This document shows, piece after piece, positions 24,661-32,497 of a stretch of DNA of 64,000 bases. The notes below the pieces were generated by a model. It saw nothing but the letters and a program-made list of their open reading frames with translations, ran no database searches and was not told where the DNA came from. Both the position numbers and the translations under genes were made by a program. Positions within the stretch are counted from its first letter, which is position 1; each line of letters starts with the position of its first letter. Origin of the DNA: JBKEDS01 sp047975545 (GTDB lineage Bacteria; Bacteroidota; Bacteroidia; Flavobacteriales; Flavobacteriaceae); contig JBKEDS010000007.1 of the NCBI GenBank assembly GCA_047975545.1, positions 1 to 64,000 on the forward strand. The letters are read 5' to 3'.

Positions 24661-24748
24661 CTTAAAAATACACTGGTAAGATTGTTGACTATTAGCAAAA
24701 AGAGATTAAAACCCGCAACAAATATCAATATAAAGAAACATATATAAA

Positions 24749-27355
24749 ATGAATTTAAACAACTATACCATAAAATCGCAGGAAGCCATACAACAAGCCC
24801 AGCAAATTGCGCAGGCGCATGGCAACCAGCAAATAGAAAACGAACACCTTTTTAAAGGTATTTCGGAAGTAGACGAAAACGTACTGCCCTTCATTTTAAA
24901 AAAATTAAACGTTAACATAGGGCTATTGCAACAGGCTTTGGACAAACAATTGGAAAATTTCCCCAAAGTATCGGGCGGCGACATTATGCTGTCCCGCGAA
25001 GCCGGAAAAACCCTTAACGAAGCGGCTATTATTGCAAAAAAAATGAAGGACGATTACGTGTCCATCGAGCATTTAATCATGGCCGCTTTTAAATCCAACA
25101 GCAAAATAGCCCAAATGTTAAAGGATCAAGGCGTAACCGAAAAAGGCCTGCAAGCCGCAATAGACGAATTGCGCAAGGGCGAAAGTGTAACCTCGCAAAG
25201 CCAAGAGGACACCTATAACGCCTTGGGCAAATACGCCAAAAACCTAAACCAATTAGCCAAGGACGGCAAACTGGACCCCGTAATCGGCCGCGACGAAGAA
25301 ATCCGCCGAATACTCCAAATCCTGTCCCGACGCACCAAGAACAACCCAATTTTGGTGGGCGAACCCGGCACCGGAAAAACCGCTATTGCCGAAGGCTTGG
25401 CGCATAGGATTGTCGATAGCGACGTACCCGAAAACCTAAAGGACAAGCAAATTTTTGCCTTGGATATGGGCGCCTTAATTGCGGGTGCAAAGTACAAAGG
25501 CGAGTTCGAGGAACGCCTAAAATCGGTTATTAAGGAAGTTACCACAAGCGAGGGCGATATTGTGTTGTTTATAGACGAAATACACACCCTAGTTGGCGCC
25601 GGTGGCGGACAAGGCGCCATGGATGCCGCCAATATTTTAAAGCCCGCATTGGCTCGGGGCGAACTGCGCGCCATTGGCGCCACAACCTTGGACGAGTACC
25701 AAAAATATTTCGAGAAGGACAAAGCGCTGGAACGCCGTTTTCAAAAAGTTGTGGTGGACGAACCCGATACCGAAAGCGCCATTTCCATCTTGCGGGGCAT
25801 TAAGGAAAAATACGAAACACACCATAAAGTACGCATTAAGGACGAAGCCATTATTGGTGCAGTAGAACTATCGGAACGCTACATAACCAATCGGTTTTTA
25901 CCCGACAAGGCCATTGATTTAATGGACGAGGCCGCCTCTAAACTACGAATGGAAATCAATTCCAAGCCCGAGGAACTCGACGTGTTGGACAGGAAAATCA
26001 TGCAGTTGGAAATTGAAATTGAAGCTATTAAGCGTGAAAAAGACGATGTAAAACTAAAAACCCTCCATGCCGAACTGGCTAATTTAAAGGAAGAACGCAC
26101 CGAAATTTTTGCCAAATGGAAAAGCGAAAAAGATGTTGTGGACAATATCCAGAACACCAAACAGGCTATTGAGGATTTTAAGTTGGAAGCCGACCGTGCC
26201 GAGCGCGATGGCGATTACGGCAAAGTGGCCGAACTGCGCTACGGAAAAATAAAAGAAGCCCAAGAACAATTGGAAACTTTCCAAAAGCAACTTAAAGCGC
26301 AAAGCGAGCATGCTTTAATTAAGGAAGAAGTAACCTACGACGATATTGCCGAAGTGGTAGCCAAATGGACCGGTATACCCCTTACCAAAATGCTGCAAAG
26401 CGACCGTGAAAAATTATTAAATTTGGAACACGAACTGCACAAACGGGTAGTAGGCCAAGAGGAAGCCATAGAAGCCGTTAGCGATGCCGTGCGCCGTAGC
26501 CATGCCGGGCTGCAAAACCCCAAAAAACCTATCGGAACATTTTTGTTCCTTGGCACTACGGGCGTTGGTAAAACCGAACTGGCAAAAGCCCTGGCCGAAT
26601 ATTTGTTCGACGACGAAAACGCCATGACCCGAATAGATATGAGCGAGTACCAAGAACGCCACGCCGTTAGCCGCTTGGTAGGTGCGCCCCCAGGATACGT
26701 GGGCTACGACGAGGGCGGCCAGCTAACCGAGGCCGTAAGGCGCAAACCCTATTCGGTCGTGCTGTTGGACGAAATTGAAAAAGCACACCCCGACACCTTC
26801 AACATTTTGTTGCAGGTATTGGACGAAGGCCATTTAACCGATAACAAAGGGCGCTTGGCCGACTTTAAAAACACGATTATAATAATGACCTCCAACATTG
26901 GTAGCTCGGTAATCCAGCAACATTTTGAAAATTCGAAAGATGTTGAGTCCGCCATAGAAGCCGCAAAGGTCGATGTTTTGGGTATTTTAAAGCAAACCGT
27001 AAGGCCCGAGTTTATAAACCGTATAGACGATACCATTATGTTTACGCCCCTAAGCAAAATCAATATTGTTGAAATTGTTAAGCTACAACTAAAAAGCGTA
27101 AGCAAAATGATAGCCCAGCAAGGCATAACCTTCGATGCCACACCGGAAGCCATTGCCTATCTGGCCGACAAGGGCTACAATCCCGAGTACGGCGCCAGAC
27201 CCGTAAAACGGGTTATACAAAAAGAAGTGCTTAACACCTTGAGCAAGGAAATATTATCGGGGCAAGTTACCACCGATAGTATTATTTTGTTGGATGCCTT
27301 TGGCGATAAACTGGTTTTTAGGAACGAAAACCACACGGTTTCCGAAGCACTATAA
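24749..27355 (+). CDS. clpB: ATP-dependent chaperone ClpB
   Basis: The 868-residue protein has the complete ClpB layout. It comprises a Clp-N repeat domain (1-145), AAA1 with Walker A GEPGTGKTA (about 205-213) and Walker B VLFIDEIHTLVGAG, a long coiled-coil middle domain (about 400-525), AAA2 with Walker A GTTGVGKTE (about 601-609) and VVLLDEIEKAHPD, and the C-terminal D2-small domain. The coiled middle domain distinguishes it from ClpA and ClpC. ClpB works with DnaK to dissolve and refold aggregated proteins after heat or other stress. The divergent CbpA/CbpM genes give the locus a chaperone theme. Confidence 0.97.
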   Translation: MNLNNYTIKSQEAIQQAQQIAQAHGNQQIENEHLFKGISEVDENVLPFILKKLNVNIGLLQQALDKQLENFPKVSGGDIMLSREAGKTLNEAAIIAKKMKDDYVSIEHLIMAAFKSNSKIAQMLKDQGVTEKGLQAAIDELRKGESVTSQSQEDTYNALGKYAKNLNQLAKDGKLDPVIGRDEEIRRILQILSRRTKNNPILVGEPGTGKTAIAEGLAHRIVDSDVPENLKDKQIFALDMGALIAGAKYKGEFEERLKSVIKEVTTSEGDIVLFIDEIHTLVGAGGGQGAMDAANILKPALARGELRAIGATTLDEYQKYFEKDKALERRFQKVVVDEPDTESAISILRGIKEKYETHHKVRIKDEAIIGAVELSERYITNRFLPDKAIDLMDEAASKLRMEINSKPEELDVLDRKIMQLEIEIEAIKREKDDVKLKTLHAELANLKEERTEIFAKWKSEKDVVDNIQNTKQAIEDFKLEADRAERDGDYGKVAELRYGKIKEAQEQLETFQKQLKAQSEHALIKEEVTYDDIAEVVAKWTGIPLTKMLQSDREKLLNLEHELHKRVVGQEEAIEAVSDAVRRSHAGLQNPKKPIGTFLFLGTTGVGKTELAKALAEYLFDDENAMTRIDMSEYQERHAVSRLVGAPPGYVGYDEGGQLTEAVRRKPYSVVLLDEIEKAHPDTFNILLQVLDEGHLTDNKGRLADFKNTIIIMTSNIGSSVIQQHFENSKDVESAIEAAKVDVLGILKQTVRPEFINRIDDTIMFTPLSKINIVEIVKLQLKSVSKMIAQQGITFDATPEAIAYLADKGYNPEYGARPVKRVIQKEVLNTLSKEILSGQVTTDSIILLDAFGDKLVFRNENHTVSEAL

Positions 27356-27396
27356 AAACCTATTATTTATTCACGGCATTAGCCCATAAACGCTAT

Positions 27397-27434
27397 AAAG
27401 TAATGGTATTTTAAAAATACCATTACTTTTTTTT
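27397..27434 (+). terminator. Rho-independent terminator of clpB
   Basis: A perfect stem AAAGTAATGGTATTTT/AAAATACCATTACTTT with a two-base loop is followed by a long T-run, 40 bases after the clpB stop. Confidence 0.88.
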
Positions 27435-27476
27435 GTAAATTTAAAAAACTAAAAACCAACAAATTACAACCACACC

Positions 27477-27854
27477 TTGGGAATTATAAAATATTACGAC
27501 TGTATAGATTTCGAAATTTTTATTTTCGACAACTACGTTATTAACCAAATTAAGGAAGGGATAGACATACAGCCGGAACACAACAACGCACTCAACCTAA
27601 TTATTGAAGAAAATTTCAACGGAAAAAGCTTAGTATACATTTCCAATCGGGTAAACTCGTATTCGGTAAACCCCTTAATTTACCCGAAAATGAAGGATAT
27701 TCCCAATTTATTGGCCATAGCCATAGTTTTAAAAAACGACGCCATGAAAAAAAATGCCGAATTCGAGCGCCGTTTCTTCAATAAGCCCTACGAAATATTC
27801 AATTCCCTGACACAAGCCATAATCTGGGCAGAAAAAATGCTCGAAGAAAAGTAG
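27477..27854 (+). CDS. Conserved hypothetical protein, STAS/SpoIIAA-like
   Basis: The 125-residue frame starts at TTG (27477), and no ATG lies near it; the next ATG would delete more than half the domain. The sequence pattern (EIFIFDNYVINQIKEGIDI, SLVYISNRVNSYSVNPLIYP, AIAIVLKNDAMKKNAEFERR, SLTQAIIWAEKML) is that of a family common in Flavobacteriaceae and folds like a small STAS/SpoIIAA-type alpha-beta unit. Relatives are uncharacterised. It stands alone after the clpB terminator. Function is unknown; regulation by protein binding is a guess from the fold. Confidence 0.72.
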   Translation: MGIIKYYDCIDFEIFIFDNYVINQIKEGIDIQPEHNNALNLIIEENFNGKSLVYISNRVNSYSVNPLIYPKMKDIPNLLAIAIVLKNDAMKKNAEFERRFFNKPYEIFNSLTQAIIWAEKMLEEK

Positions 27855-27882
27855 TTTTGTGTCAACCTAAAATTGACGGATG

Positions 27883-27950
27883 AGATTGCTTCCTCCGTTG
27901 TCGTCGCAATGACGTCATCGCGAGAAGGAGGCACGACGACGAAGCGATCT
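27883..27950. repeat. Imperfect palindrome, second member of the CGTCATTGC family
   Basis: The left arm AGATTGCTTCCTCCG...CGCAATGACG is followed by TCATCGCGAG...GACGAAGCGATCT. The arms are near inverted copies and share blocks with the element at 6661-6732, arranged inside-out. It is intergenic between two plus-strand genes. Confidence 0.75.
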
Positions 27951-28068
27951 CTGTACGAAGTTTCAGGGTTGGCAAGATAGTAGCCTTTATTTTTTTTGAG
28001 TACTTTTCAAAACCAAATTATTCACCTTAAATTTTAATTAAAAAAGCATGAAATAAATCGATTTGTGC

Positions 28069-28076
28069 TACGTTTG
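28069..28076 (+). promoter_or_regulatory. Predicted -7 box for the DUF2911 gene
   Basis: TACGTTTG is an exact TAnnTTTG match, 57 bases before the ATG at 28134. A transcript from here would have a leader of about 50 bases. Confidence 0.4.
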
Positions 28077-28133
28077 CATTTCCATACATTATTTCTTTTT
28101 AATTATCTTTATCGAAAAATTAGTCCGTTATAT

Positions 28134-28691
28134 ATGAATACTTTTTTAAAACGTGTTTTAGTCCTATTATCGATAGTTGCCGTAGGCTTGTTTTTGTATT
28201 GTGTTTTTGTCGAAAATATTTTTGAAAAACGCCTAAGCCCCAAGGACACGGTCGAGTTTAAGCTAAACGATTTAAAATTAGAAGTATTTTACAACAGGCC
28301 GTACAAAAAAAACCGTGAAATCTTTGGTGCTTTGGTGCCTTACGACCAAGTATGGCGTACCGGGGCAAACGAAGCCACTACTTTTGAAACCAACAAGACC
28401 ATAACCATAAAAGGGCAGCAATTACCAGCCGGAAAATACACCCTTTGGACCGTGCCCAACGACACCACTTGGAAAGTCATGTTTAACAGCAAGCAATACA
28501 AATGGGGCGTAGACACCGAAATGAAACCCCTTTGGGACCCCAATTACGACGTTGTGGACGTAGAAGTACCCCTGACAAAATTAGACACCGTTGTCGAGCA
28601 GTTTACCATAGGTTTCGACAATTCCATAGGGCATTTGTACCTAACCATGGCCTGGGACGATGTTAAAATAGCGCTTCCCTTAAACCAGTAG
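28134..28691 (+). CDS. DUF2911 domain protein, membrane-anchored
   Basis: Start at 28134 (MNTFLKRVLVLLSIVAVGLF): the N-terminal helix to about residue 24 is an uncleaved anchor or signal. The remaining domain matches DUF2911: LEVFYNRPYKKNREIFGALV, YDQVWRTGANEATTFETNKT, LPAGKYTLWTVPNDTTWKVM. The product has 185 residues. The family is exported in Bacteroidota and has no established role. It converges with the PAP2 gene, with only 4 bases between the stops. Confidence 0.85.
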   Translation: MNTFLKRVLVLLSIVAVGLFLYCVFVENIFEKRLSPKDTVEFKLNDLKLEVFYNRPYKKNREIFGALVPYDQVWRTGANEATTFETNKTITIKGQQLPAGKYTLWTVPNDTTWKVMFNSKQYKWGVDTEMKPLWDPNYDVVDVEVPLTKLDTVVEQFTIGFDNSIGHLYLTMAWDDVKIALPLNQ

Positions 28692-28695
28692 GCCG

Positions 28696-29262
28696 TTACG
28701 CCACGTAGCGCTTAATAGCATATTGCGCCAATTTATAAAACGCAAAACCGCTTATAGCGCCAAAAATCAGGCCGCAAAGCAAATCCAACGGATAATGTAC
28801 GCCAACATAAACCCTGCTGTACGCCACAATAAGGCTCCACGCTATAAGGATAAAAATTAAATTTTTATAATACGGTTTCAGCATTAAGCCCGCAAAAATT
28901 GCCGCTGCCATGGAGTTGGACGAATGCCCCGAAAAAAAACCGTATTTGCCGCAACGCACGGCAATAAAGCGCATTTGGTCTATTAAATCGGCTTCGCCGC
29001 AAGGCCTTGTTCGTTGAAAACCGCGCTTAAACATATTGGTAACCTGGTCGGTAAAGGTAATCATCAAGGCTACAACGATTACAAACACCAACAGCGATTT
29101 TAATCCGAATTTTTTGTACAACAAGTACAGTAAAATACCGTACAGCGGCACAAAGGTAAGCCTTGCCGTTATGGCCAGCCACAGCCAATCCCACGTGGCC
29201 GAGCCTAAGTTGTTCAAGTATAAAAAAAGTTGGGTGTCGTACTGTAATAGTTGGTCTATCAT
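28696..29262 (-). CDS. PAP2 superfamily membrane phosphatase
   Basis: The 188-residue protein has about five transmembrane helices and the three PAP2 motifs in order: KRGFQRTRPCGE (K-x6-RP), SGHSS (with the catalytic His) and SRVYVGVHYPLD (SR-x5-H-x3-D). Family members dephosphorylate membrane-linked phospho-compounds such as undecaprenyl pyrophosphate or phosphatidic acid. The catalytic residues face the periplasm in known members. No neighbouring gene narrows the substrate. Confidence 0.9.
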   Translation of the reverse strand: MIDQLLQYDTQLFLYLNNLGSATWDWLWLAITARLTFVPLYGILLYLLYKKFGLKSLLVFVIVVALMITFTDQVTNMFKRGFQRTRPCGEADLIDQMRFIAVRCGKYGFFSGHSSNSMAAAIFAGLMLKPYYKNLIFILIAWSLIVAYSRVYVGVHYPLDLLCGLIFGAISGFAFYKLAQYAIKRYVA

Positions 29263-29280
29263 AATTAATTAGTTTTTTTT

Positions 29281-29439
29281 GGGCGTTACCCCGAAATTTG
29301 TTCGGGGTCGGGCTTTCCGCTATATCTTTTATGCAAAACTTGTTTCGGTATCGCTTAAAGACATTTCTTGCCCCAAAGCAACCTGCCTGCCAATGTCCTG
29401 CACAAGGCATAAAAGGATGCCGCTGCAATCCCTAACGCG
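29281..29439. repeat. Compound hairpin element of the GGGCGTTACCC type
   Basis: The outer ends GGGCGTTA and TAACGCG are inverted. Inside lie the hairpin CCCCGAA-ATTTG-TTCGGGG (29289-29307), the pair ATCTTTTATGC (29324-29334) with GCATAAAAGGAT (29407-29418), and GACATT/AATGTC nearer the centre. The phrases TCGGGCTTTCCGCTATATC and GATGCCGCTGCAATCCC are familiar from repeats found in many Flavobacteriaceae genomes. It is non-coding. Confidence 0.75.
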
Positions 29440-29531
29440 AGCCATACCAATTCTGATTTGAAATTACATGATGATTTTCTTCTTCATATAAATGAAAAAA
29501 AAAAAGAGCATTTTATTATGGGGAAACAGCA

Positions 29532-29759
29532 TTATTCCTCATATTTTAAAATTTCGTTGTCATAAAAAGCAGTAGCCAACTTAATGGCGTTTTCGGTTTC
29601 GTTGGCCAATTCCTTTTCGTCCTCGGCATCGAAATCCTCGAACCATTCCACCTCATCGTTTTCCAAATTAATTATAAATCTTGGAAATTCGGTATGGATA
29701 ACATAAATAGCATCGGGAAATTCGGTATTATCGCCCAGTATAAATTTTGGTAAAGCCAT
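29532..29759 (-). CDS. Small conserved acidic protein
   Basis: Start at 29759 (MALPKFILGDNTEFPDAIYV); the longer frame would translate through a short dispersed repeat at 29801-29817 and is unlikely. The 75-residue product is acidic, with IYVIHTEFPRFIINLENDEV and a Glu/Asp-rich helix (WFEDFDAEDEKELANETENA). Similar short proteins are frequent in Flavobacteriaceae and remain uncharacterised. No domain or partner is evident. Confidence 0.72.
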   Translation of the reverse strand: MALPKFILGDNTEFPDAIYVIHTEFPRFIINLENDEVEWFEDFDAEDEKELANETENAIKLATAFYDNEILKYEE

Positions 29760-29800
29760 GTGTTTGGTTTTTGGTTTTGGGTTTATAATGTTTGTTGTTA

Positions 29801-29817
29801 CCTGAGCTTGTCGAAGG
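29801..29817. repeat. Short dispersed repeat CTGAGCTTGTCGAAG
   Basis: CCTGAGCTTGTCGAAGG is the reverse complement of the TTTCGACAGGCTCAGCC sequence at 38098-38114, apart from one base in the core. This short motif recurs between genes in many bacterial genomes. Confidence 0.5.
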
Positions 29818-29847
29818 TAGCACCTTAACAAGCCCAAAAAACATAAT

Positions 29848-31233
29848 TTACAAATCGTTATTAACCGACAAAATTAAGGATTTTGTTAAATAATTAAACC
29901 TAATATACAATAAAATAGCGGCGGTTGTTAATCCGGCCAGCAAGCCCAACCAAATACCAAAACTGCCGTAGGCCTCTTCGCCGCCCAAAAACCAACTAAT
30001 AGGAAACCCAACCAACCAATACGACACAAAGGTTATAAGGGTAGGTATTTTTACGTCCTGCATGCCCCGTAAGGCACCCAACATAATAACCTGAATACTG
30101 TCGCTTATTTGGAAAATAGCCGCAGCAATAAGCAATTGCGAGGCAATGGCAACCACTTCGGTATTATCGGCAAGGTTTTTAACATCGTCAAAATTCACGT
30201 ACAATTTGGGCAATTGATTGTGCAGCGCAAAAAACATGGCCGCGAATATACAGGCAAAAATACTGCCCAATAAAAATATGGAAACCGCTATACGGCGTAA
30301 ATCAATATAGTTTTTCAAACCTTTTTGGTTGCCCACCCTAATCATGGCCGCCACGCTTAATCCCGTAGCCACCATAAAGGTCATGGATGCCAAGTTAAGC
30401 GCCACTTGGTTGGCCGCCTGTGGGTTTTTGCCCAACAAACCGCTTAACCAAACGGCAGCCGTAAAAATGGCTACCTCGAAAAACATTTGCATAGCACTGG
30501 GCGCACCCAGTCCCAATAGTTTTTTCAGCATTAATTTTTCCAGAACAAAAAACTTGATATTGCTTATAAAATGTTTCGATTTTTCTTTTCGCCTTAATAA
30601 AAACCATAAATACCCGACCATTACAAACCGGGATATTAAAGTGCCGTAAGCAGCGCCCACGATGCCCATTTCGGGAAAGCCCCATTTTCCAAAAATTAAA
30701 ACATAATTAAAAAATACGTTTACAATATTGGCCAAAATAGTGGCGTACATGGGGTAACGGGTTAGGGACAGGCCGTCGCTAAACTGTTTAAAACCTTGAA
30801 AAACAATTAAGGGAATTAACGAAAACGCCACCAAATCCAAGTACGGTATGGCCAGCAACACCACTTCTTCGGGTTGTTTCATAAAATACATAAGCGGTTT
30901 GGCAAAATATACCGCCAAAAACAACAGTATTCCCAATATGGTACACAAAAACAAGCCGTGCTTAAATACCGATTTTCCTTTTGTAAAATCGTTGGCGCCA
31001 TCGGCTTCGGCAATTAATGGTGTTATGGCCGTAGAAAAACCAATACCCAGGGACATGGCTATAAACATAAAACTATTGCCCAGCGAAACCGCTGCGAGTT
31101 CGGCCGTACCCAATTGGCCCACCATAATATTGTCTATAAACCCCACAAAGGTATGGCCAAGCATGCCCAACATAACAGGGGCTGCCAATTGCCAATTGTA
31201 TTTAAATTCCTTGGTGTAATCGTGTAATTGCAT
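29848..31233 (-). CDS. MATE family efflux transporter
   Basis: This 461-residue protein has twelve predicted transmembrane helices in two related halves. The first opens with WQLAAPVMLGMLGHTFVGFI DNIMVGQLGTAELAAVSLGN, the MATE signature; the second repeats it with LGLGAPSAMQMFFEVAIFTA and MIRVGNQKG. MATE proteins export drugs or metabolites across the inner membrane using sodium or proton gradients. It is probably of the NorM type, but sequence does not fix the substrate. A -7 box lies just 4 bases from the start codon, so the transcript may be leaderless. Confidence 0.92.
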   Translation of the reverse strand: MQLHDYTKEFKYNWQLAAPVMLGMLGHTFVGFIDNIMVGQLGTAELAAVSLGNSFMFIAMSLGIGFSTAITPLIAEADGANDFTKGKSVFKHGLFLCTILGILLFLAVYFAKPLMYFMKQPEEVVLLAIPYLDLVAFSLIPLIVFQGFKQFSDGLSLTRYPMYATILANIVNVFFNYVLIFGKWGFPEMGIVGAAYGTLISRFVMVGYLWFLLRRKEKSKHFISNIKFFVLEKLMLKKLLGLGAPSAMQMFFEVAIFTAAVWLSGLLGKNPQAANQVALNLASMTFMVATGLSVAAMIRVGNQKGLKNYIDLRRIAVSIFLLGSIFACIFAAMFFALHNQLPKLYVNFDDVKNLADNTEVVAIASQLLIAAAIFQISDSIQVIMLGALRGMQDVKIPTLITFVSYWLVGFPISWFLGGEEAYGSFGIWLGLLAGLTTAAILLYIRFNYLTKSLILSVNNDL

Positions 31234-31237
31234 CGTG

Positions 31238-31245
31238 CAAAAATA
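31238..31245 (-). promoter_or_regulatory. Predicted -7 box for the MATE gene, leaderless arrangement
   Basis: On the minus strand TATTTTTG matches TAnnTTTG and is separated from the ATG at 31233 by 4 bases (CACG). The layout is the same as at rlmD. Confidence 0.5.
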
Positions 31246-31381
31246 CGGGATACAATTAGGTTTTAATATCTATTTTTAGAATAGTTATGCACAGTTTGGT
31301 TTAGAGCATAGCGTAAACGATAATGGATTATAGACACTTTTAATACATGCCAAAAAATTGCAATAGCCATTTATTTAAGTG

Positions 31382-32323
31382 CTATAAAAAAGCGACATTG
31401 TTTTTTGCTTGTTCAAATTCGGTAATAATGCCCTCAACTATTTTGGCCGTGGGCTTTACCTCGTGTATAAGCGCCGAAACTTGGCCTATTTCAAGTTCGC
31501 CTTCATCTAAATTGCCTTCAAACATACCGAGTTTGGCCCTTGCCCTGCCCAGCAAGGCTTTTAATTCCTCGGTGGTAGCGTGGCTTTGGTACAAGGCCTG
31601 AACATCGTTGTAAAATTTGTTTTTAATAAGCCTTACGGGGGTGAGCTCCTTCAAGGTTAATTGCGTATCGCCTTCTTTGGCGTTTACAACAACCTGCTTA
31701 AAGGTTTGGTGTGCCGAGCTTTCCTCGCTGGCCACAAAACGGCTTCCTATTTGCACGCCATCGGCACCCAAGACCATAGCGGCCAACATGCCCTTGCCCG
31801 TTGCAATGCCGCCTGCCGCTATTAACGGAATTTTTATTTGCTCCTTAACTGTTGGTATTAGCGTAAAGGTGGTGGTTTCGTCCCGACCGTTATGCCCGCC
31901 CGCTTCAAAACCTTCGGCCACTACGGCATCGACGCCTGCTTCTTGGGCTTTTAGGGCAAATTTTACACTACTCACCACATGCACTACGGTTATGCCTCGC
32001 TCCTTTAACCACGGTGTCCAGGTTTTGGGGTTGCCCGCAGCGGTGAAAACAATTTTCACCCCTTCTTCTACAATAATATCCATAATGTCTTGGATATTGG
32101 GGTACAACATGGGCACGTTAACCCCAAACGGTTTGTTGGTAGCCCGTTTGCATTTTTGTATGTGTTCGCGCAATACTTCGGGGTACATGGACCCTGCTCC
32201 TATTAAACCCAAAATACCGGAATTACTGGCTGCCGAAGCCAAGCGCCATCCACTATTCCAAACCATTCCGGCTTGTACTATGGGGTATTTAATTTGGAAT
32301 AGTTGGGTGATTTTGTTACTCAT
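31382..32323 (-). CDS. Nitronate monooxygenase-type flavoenzyme
   Basis: The 313-residue TIM-barrel protein belongs to the 2-nitropropane dioxygenase/nitronate monooxygenase family. Landmarks are the N-terminal YPIVQAGMVWNSG, GVDAVVAEGFEAGGHNGRDE (the catalytic-region His is in GGHNG), and the FMN phosphate loop AAGGIATGKGMLAAMVLGAD with VQIGSRF. The enzyme uses FMN to oxidise nitronates such as propionate-3-nitronate, which are toxic. Some relatives are enoyl-ACP reductases (FabK), but fabI occurs elsewhere in this window, so nitronate detoxification is the better guess. Confidence 0.85.
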   Translation of the reverse strand: MSNKITQLFQIKYPIVQAGMVWNSGWRLASAASNSGILGLIGAGSMYPEVLREHIQKCKRATNKPFGVNVPMLYPNIQDIMDIIVEEGVKIVFTAAGNPKTWTPWLKERGITVVHVVSSVKFALKAQEAGVDAVVAEGFEAGGHNGRDETTTFTLIPTVKEQIKIPLIAAGGIATGKGMLAAMVLGADGVQIGSRFVASEESSAHQTFKQVVVNAKEGDTQLTLKELTPVRLIKNKFYNDVQALYQSHATTEELKALLGRARAKLGMFEGNLDEGELEIGQVSALIHEVKPTAKIVEGIITEFEQAKNNVAFL

Positions 32324-32406
32324 TGGTTACAGTCGTTAGTTGAAACCTGCCGCAGGCTGGTATGTACTTTTAGTGCAAAACTTTCAGTTTCCACAAATAT
32401 TTTTAC

Positions 32407-32454
32407 GCCACGAATATTTATAAAAACTATGTGAAACATTCGTGTATTCGTGGC
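32407..32454. repeat. Inverted repeat GCCACGAATA...TATTCGTGGC
   Basis: A perfect 10-base inverted repeat with a 28-base spacer contains further CGTG/CACG-like segments. Such GCCACGAAT hairpins are common in Bacteroidota spacers. It lies downstream of the T9SS subtilase gene and could act as a weak terminator. Confidence 0.6.
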
Positions 32455-32497
32455 TAAGATTTACACAAACAATCGGACTTTCAGCCCATATATTTAG

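Larger units (their letters stand above)
24350..24748. other. Long intergenic region between divergent cbpA and clpB
   Basis: This 399-base non-coding stretch must hold both divergent promoters. It contains repeat copy C (24488-24582) and a possible operator pair (24618-24660). No exact TAnnTTTG box was found for clpB. A short open frame across it is only the repeat translated and is not considered a gene. Confidence 0.6.

Noticed and set aside
24454..24747. Plus-strand open frame ahead of clpB
   Set aside because: It runs through repeat copy C and the clpB promoter region; the similar peptide from copy A (YCLPNAHYGLS) only reflects the shared repeat DNA.
31382..32323. FabK enoyl-ACP reductase as identity of the nitronate monooxygenase-like gene
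   Set aside because: The fold is shared, but a complete fabI is present at 45268-46092 and there are no fatty acid synthesis genes beside it.
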